From Oscillospiraceae bacterium (GTDB lineage Bacteria > Bacillota > Clostridia > Oscillospirales > Ruminococcaceae): 64,000 bases of DNA. Within the stretch, counting starts at the first letter, position 1; each line of letters opens with the position of its first letter. Of the stretch, positions 62,386-64,000 are shown piece after piece. The stretch is from NCBI GenBank assembly GCA_017415165.1, contig JAFQIY010000049.1, forward strand, positions 1 through 64,000. The letters are read 5' to 3'. The notes below the pieces were generated by a model that saw only the letters and a list, made by a program, of their open reading frames with translations, did not search any database and was not told the origin of the DNA. Made by a program: the position numbers and the translations under genes.

Positions 62386-63050
62386 ATATTATTACACAGG
62401 TAAATATGCTTTCATCAATTCAGACTGCCGCTACGGGTCTGATTATTTCGCTTCTTTGCGGCGTAATTGTGGCAGTTGTTTACCGTATCGGGACAAACCG
62501 TCCGTCAAAGTTTATGATGATTTCAACGCTTATTGTTCCCGCTATTGTTCAGGCGATAATTATGATGGTCAACGGCAACATCGGCGCAGGTGTTGCGGCG
62601 GCAGGTGCATTCAGCCTTGTTCGTTTCCGTTCAATTCCGGGCAGCTCCCGTGATATCTGTATGCTGTTTCTTTCAATGGCTTCGGGACTTGCCTGCGGTA
62701 TGGGCTTTATGTGGTACGCACTTATTTTCACTGTGATTATCGCAATTGTAATAGTTGCCGCTGAAAAGCTTGTTCCTCCGAACCGTGCCGCAATGCGTCA
62801 GCTGAAAATCATTATCCCTGAGGATATGGACTATGACGGCACTTTCGATGAGATTTTCAAGGAGTACACAAACTCCGCACGCCTTGATTATGTGAGAACA
62901 ATCCGTATGGGTACGATGTACGAGCTGGTTTACATAATCACCTGCAAGGCAGGAAAATCCGAAAAGGAAATGATTGATAAAATACGCTGCAGAAACGGCA
63001 ATCTCAGCGTAAGCTGCGGAATTATTCCTGACAGCAAGGACGAATTATAA
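62382..63050 (+). CDS. DUF4956 membrane protein
   Basis: The protein (222 aa) has about four N-terminal hydrophobic segments (residues 15-130) with the family motif AAAGAFSLVRFRSIPGSSRDI, and a C-terminal cytosolic domain (about 135-222, IIPEDMDYDGTFDEIFKEY). It is always found beside VTC-domain genes in the arrangement seen here. Its start overlaps the VTC stop by four bases, so the two are translationally coupled. A transport or sensing role for polyphosphate or a related polymer has been suggested but is not proven. Confidence 0.92.
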   Translation: MNIITQVNMLSSIQTAATGLIISLLCGVIVAVVYRIGTNRPSKFMMISTLIVPAIVQAIIMMVNGNIGAGVAAAGAFSLVRFRSIPGSSRDICMLFLSMASGLACGMGFMWYALIFTVIIAIVIVAAEKLVPPNRAAMRQLKIIIPEDMDYDGTFDEIFKEYTNSARLDYVRTIRMGTMYELVYIITCKAGKSEKEMIDKIRCRNGNLSVSCGIIPDSKDEL

Positions 63051-63064
63051 TTCGAGGGTGCATT

Positions 63065-64000
63065 ATGAAAAAAAGATATTCGATAACAGCGCTTCTTCTT
63101 GCTTCTGCAATGCTGCTTTCAGCTTGTTCTGAGCAGCCTGCTGAGGGTACGGAGGACACTTCTGCTGTAACAGAGAGCGTGACAGAAGCTGTTGAGACAG
63201 AACAGACAGAGGCGGCTACAGAAGCTACTGAAGCAGTTGCTGCGGAAGATGAAAAAGTAGTTATACCTGACCCTACGACGATAGAATTTTCTGCGGAAAG
63301 CGGATTTTATACAGAAGAATTTGAGCTTACAATCACTTCCTCAGAAGGCGGAGAAATATTCTACACTCTGGATGGCAGTGACCCTGCAGCAAGTGAAACT
63401 GCGATTGCGTACACTGTACCGCTGAAAATCACTTCTGCTGAGGGCCGCGAAAACGTGGTTTCGGCAGTTGACCCGATACTGTTTTCAGCAAACTACAACG
63501 ACGTGAATGACAGCCGCGACGGCTTCGTGTGGGAAAAGGAATTACCTGCAAATGAAGCTGTGGACAAGTGCACTGTAGTCCGTGCCGCTGTTAAAAAGGC
63601 GGACGGAACTTTCGGCACGGATAATTCCGCTTCCTATTTTATCGGCACTCCTGAGGAGCATATCAGGGGCATTGCCGAAAGCTGTGAGGCGGCAGGGACG
63701 TCCCTTGCGGTGATAAGCATAAATATGAACTTTGACGACCTGTTCAGCGGCGATAGGGGCATTTATGTCAAGGGCGATATCTTTGACAAGGCTCTGGAAA
63801 AGTTCCTCAGTGAGGGTAATCGGCTTCGTGACACGGAGGACGCCCGTTCCCTTGATGCAAACTACAAGCAGAGGGGCAGAGAGTGGGAGCGAAACGCTTT
63901 CCTGACAATGATGGAGGTTACCTCCGACAGCGCTGAAACGGTGCTTAATCAGAATTGCGGCATCCGTATTCAGGGCAATTATTCCCGTTCCGACTATCAG
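63065..64000 (+). CDS. CotH-family lipoprotein (partial)
   Basis: The frame stays open from ATG at 63065 to the end of the window (312 codons), so the gene is cut. It begins with a lipoprotein signal peptide (lipobox LSAC, Cys at about 21) and a Thr/Glu/Ala-rich stretch (about 28-65). A chitobiase-like beta domain follows (GEIFYTLDGSDPAAS), then the start of a CotH domain (DRGIYVKGDIFDKALEKF, YKQRGREWERNAF, GIRIQGNYSR). CotH proteins are atypical protein kinases or spore-coat proteins. It starts 14 bp after the DUF4956 gene and completes the VTC-DUF4956-CotH trio. The kinase motifs should lie beyond the window. Confidence 0.88.
   Translation, partial: MKKRYSITALLLASAMLLSACSEQPAEGTEDTSAVTESVTEAVETEQTEAATEATEAVAAEDEKVVIPDPTTIEFSAESGFYTEEFELTITSSEGGEIFYTLDGSDPAASETAIAYTVPLKITSAEGRENVVSAVDPILFSANYNDVNDSRDGFVWEKELPANEAVDKCTVVRAAVKKADGTFGTDNSASYFIGTPEEHIRGIAESCEAAGTSLAVISINMNFDDLFSGDRGIYVKGDIFDKALEKFLSEGNRLRDTEDARSLDANYKQRGREWERNAFLTMMEVTSDSAETVLNQNCGIRIQGNYSRSDYQ

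Overview
The window looks like about 64 kb of chromosome from an anaerobic, low-to-mid GC Gram-positive of the class Clostridia, most like Ruminococcus and its relatives. That placement is inferred. It rests on GGAGG-type ribosome binding sites, sigma-A promoters with 17-bp spacers, a rimP-nusA-rnpM-ylxQ-infB-rbfA-nrnA-truB-ribF operon, Thr/Glu-rich surface lipoproteins, a CE2-type esterase, a GH113-like hydrolase, and a VTC/DUF4956/CotH cassette. No rRNA, tRNA, phage, transposase or CRISPR array is visible.

Layout. 1-6160: the last codons of a flagellin, then nadE on the minus strand, a PH-domain protein with an FkbM methyltransferase, a radical SAM protein, an aldose epimerase and a YfcE phosphodiesterase. 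6200-9660: a secreted Ig-like protein with an unrecognised C-terminal repeat, and a CNNM/CorC membrane protein. 9900-15044: GtrA, a heterodimeric ABC exporter, a seven-hairpin array and a GH113-like hydrolase. 15300-21800: a polyamine operon (speD, lipoprotein, Arg/Lys/Orn decarboxylase, small membrane protein, speE, speB) followed by a ClC-family transporter and a compact pyroglutamyl-peptidase-like protein. 21800-28600: prfB, a TtcA-like protein, a surface protein, a phosphopantetheinyl transferase, a histone-tail/SCP2-like protein, rlmH, a metallo-beta-lactamase-fold protein and an ATPase.

28600-41000: recA-recX, an Asp23 protein with a FakA-like protein, a four-gene 2-oxoacid:ferredoxin oxidoreductase, an aminotransferase, dut, a uridine-kinase-like protein and a HAD hydrolase. 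41000-51070: the nusA-infB operon running into ribF and gltX. 51165-55940: a Gld-type ABC export operon ending in DUF4340. 56000-64000: a small conserved protein, a cytosolic sugar-binding-domain/GGDEF protein, an XRE-membrane protein, a CE2-like lipoprotein, and VTC, DUF4956 and CotH (cut by the window end).

The most unusual non-coding feature is three families of palindromic intergenic elements. Family A (near 8.2, 23.8 and 58.6 kb) has a core of about 173 bp. At each locus the core lies between two copies of that locus's own terminator-like hairpin. Family B (3.7 and 37.1 kb) is a roughly 200-bp multi-hairpin palindrome present in opposite orientations. Family C (15.05 and 38.9 kb) is built from purine-rich GGAGTG repeats in inverted pairs. 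Other points of note are a NadE whose glutaminase cysteine is glycine, a folded RNA between rnpM and ylxQ with a stem between the Shine-Dalgarno and the start codon, and a ClC protein without the usual chloride-filter residues.
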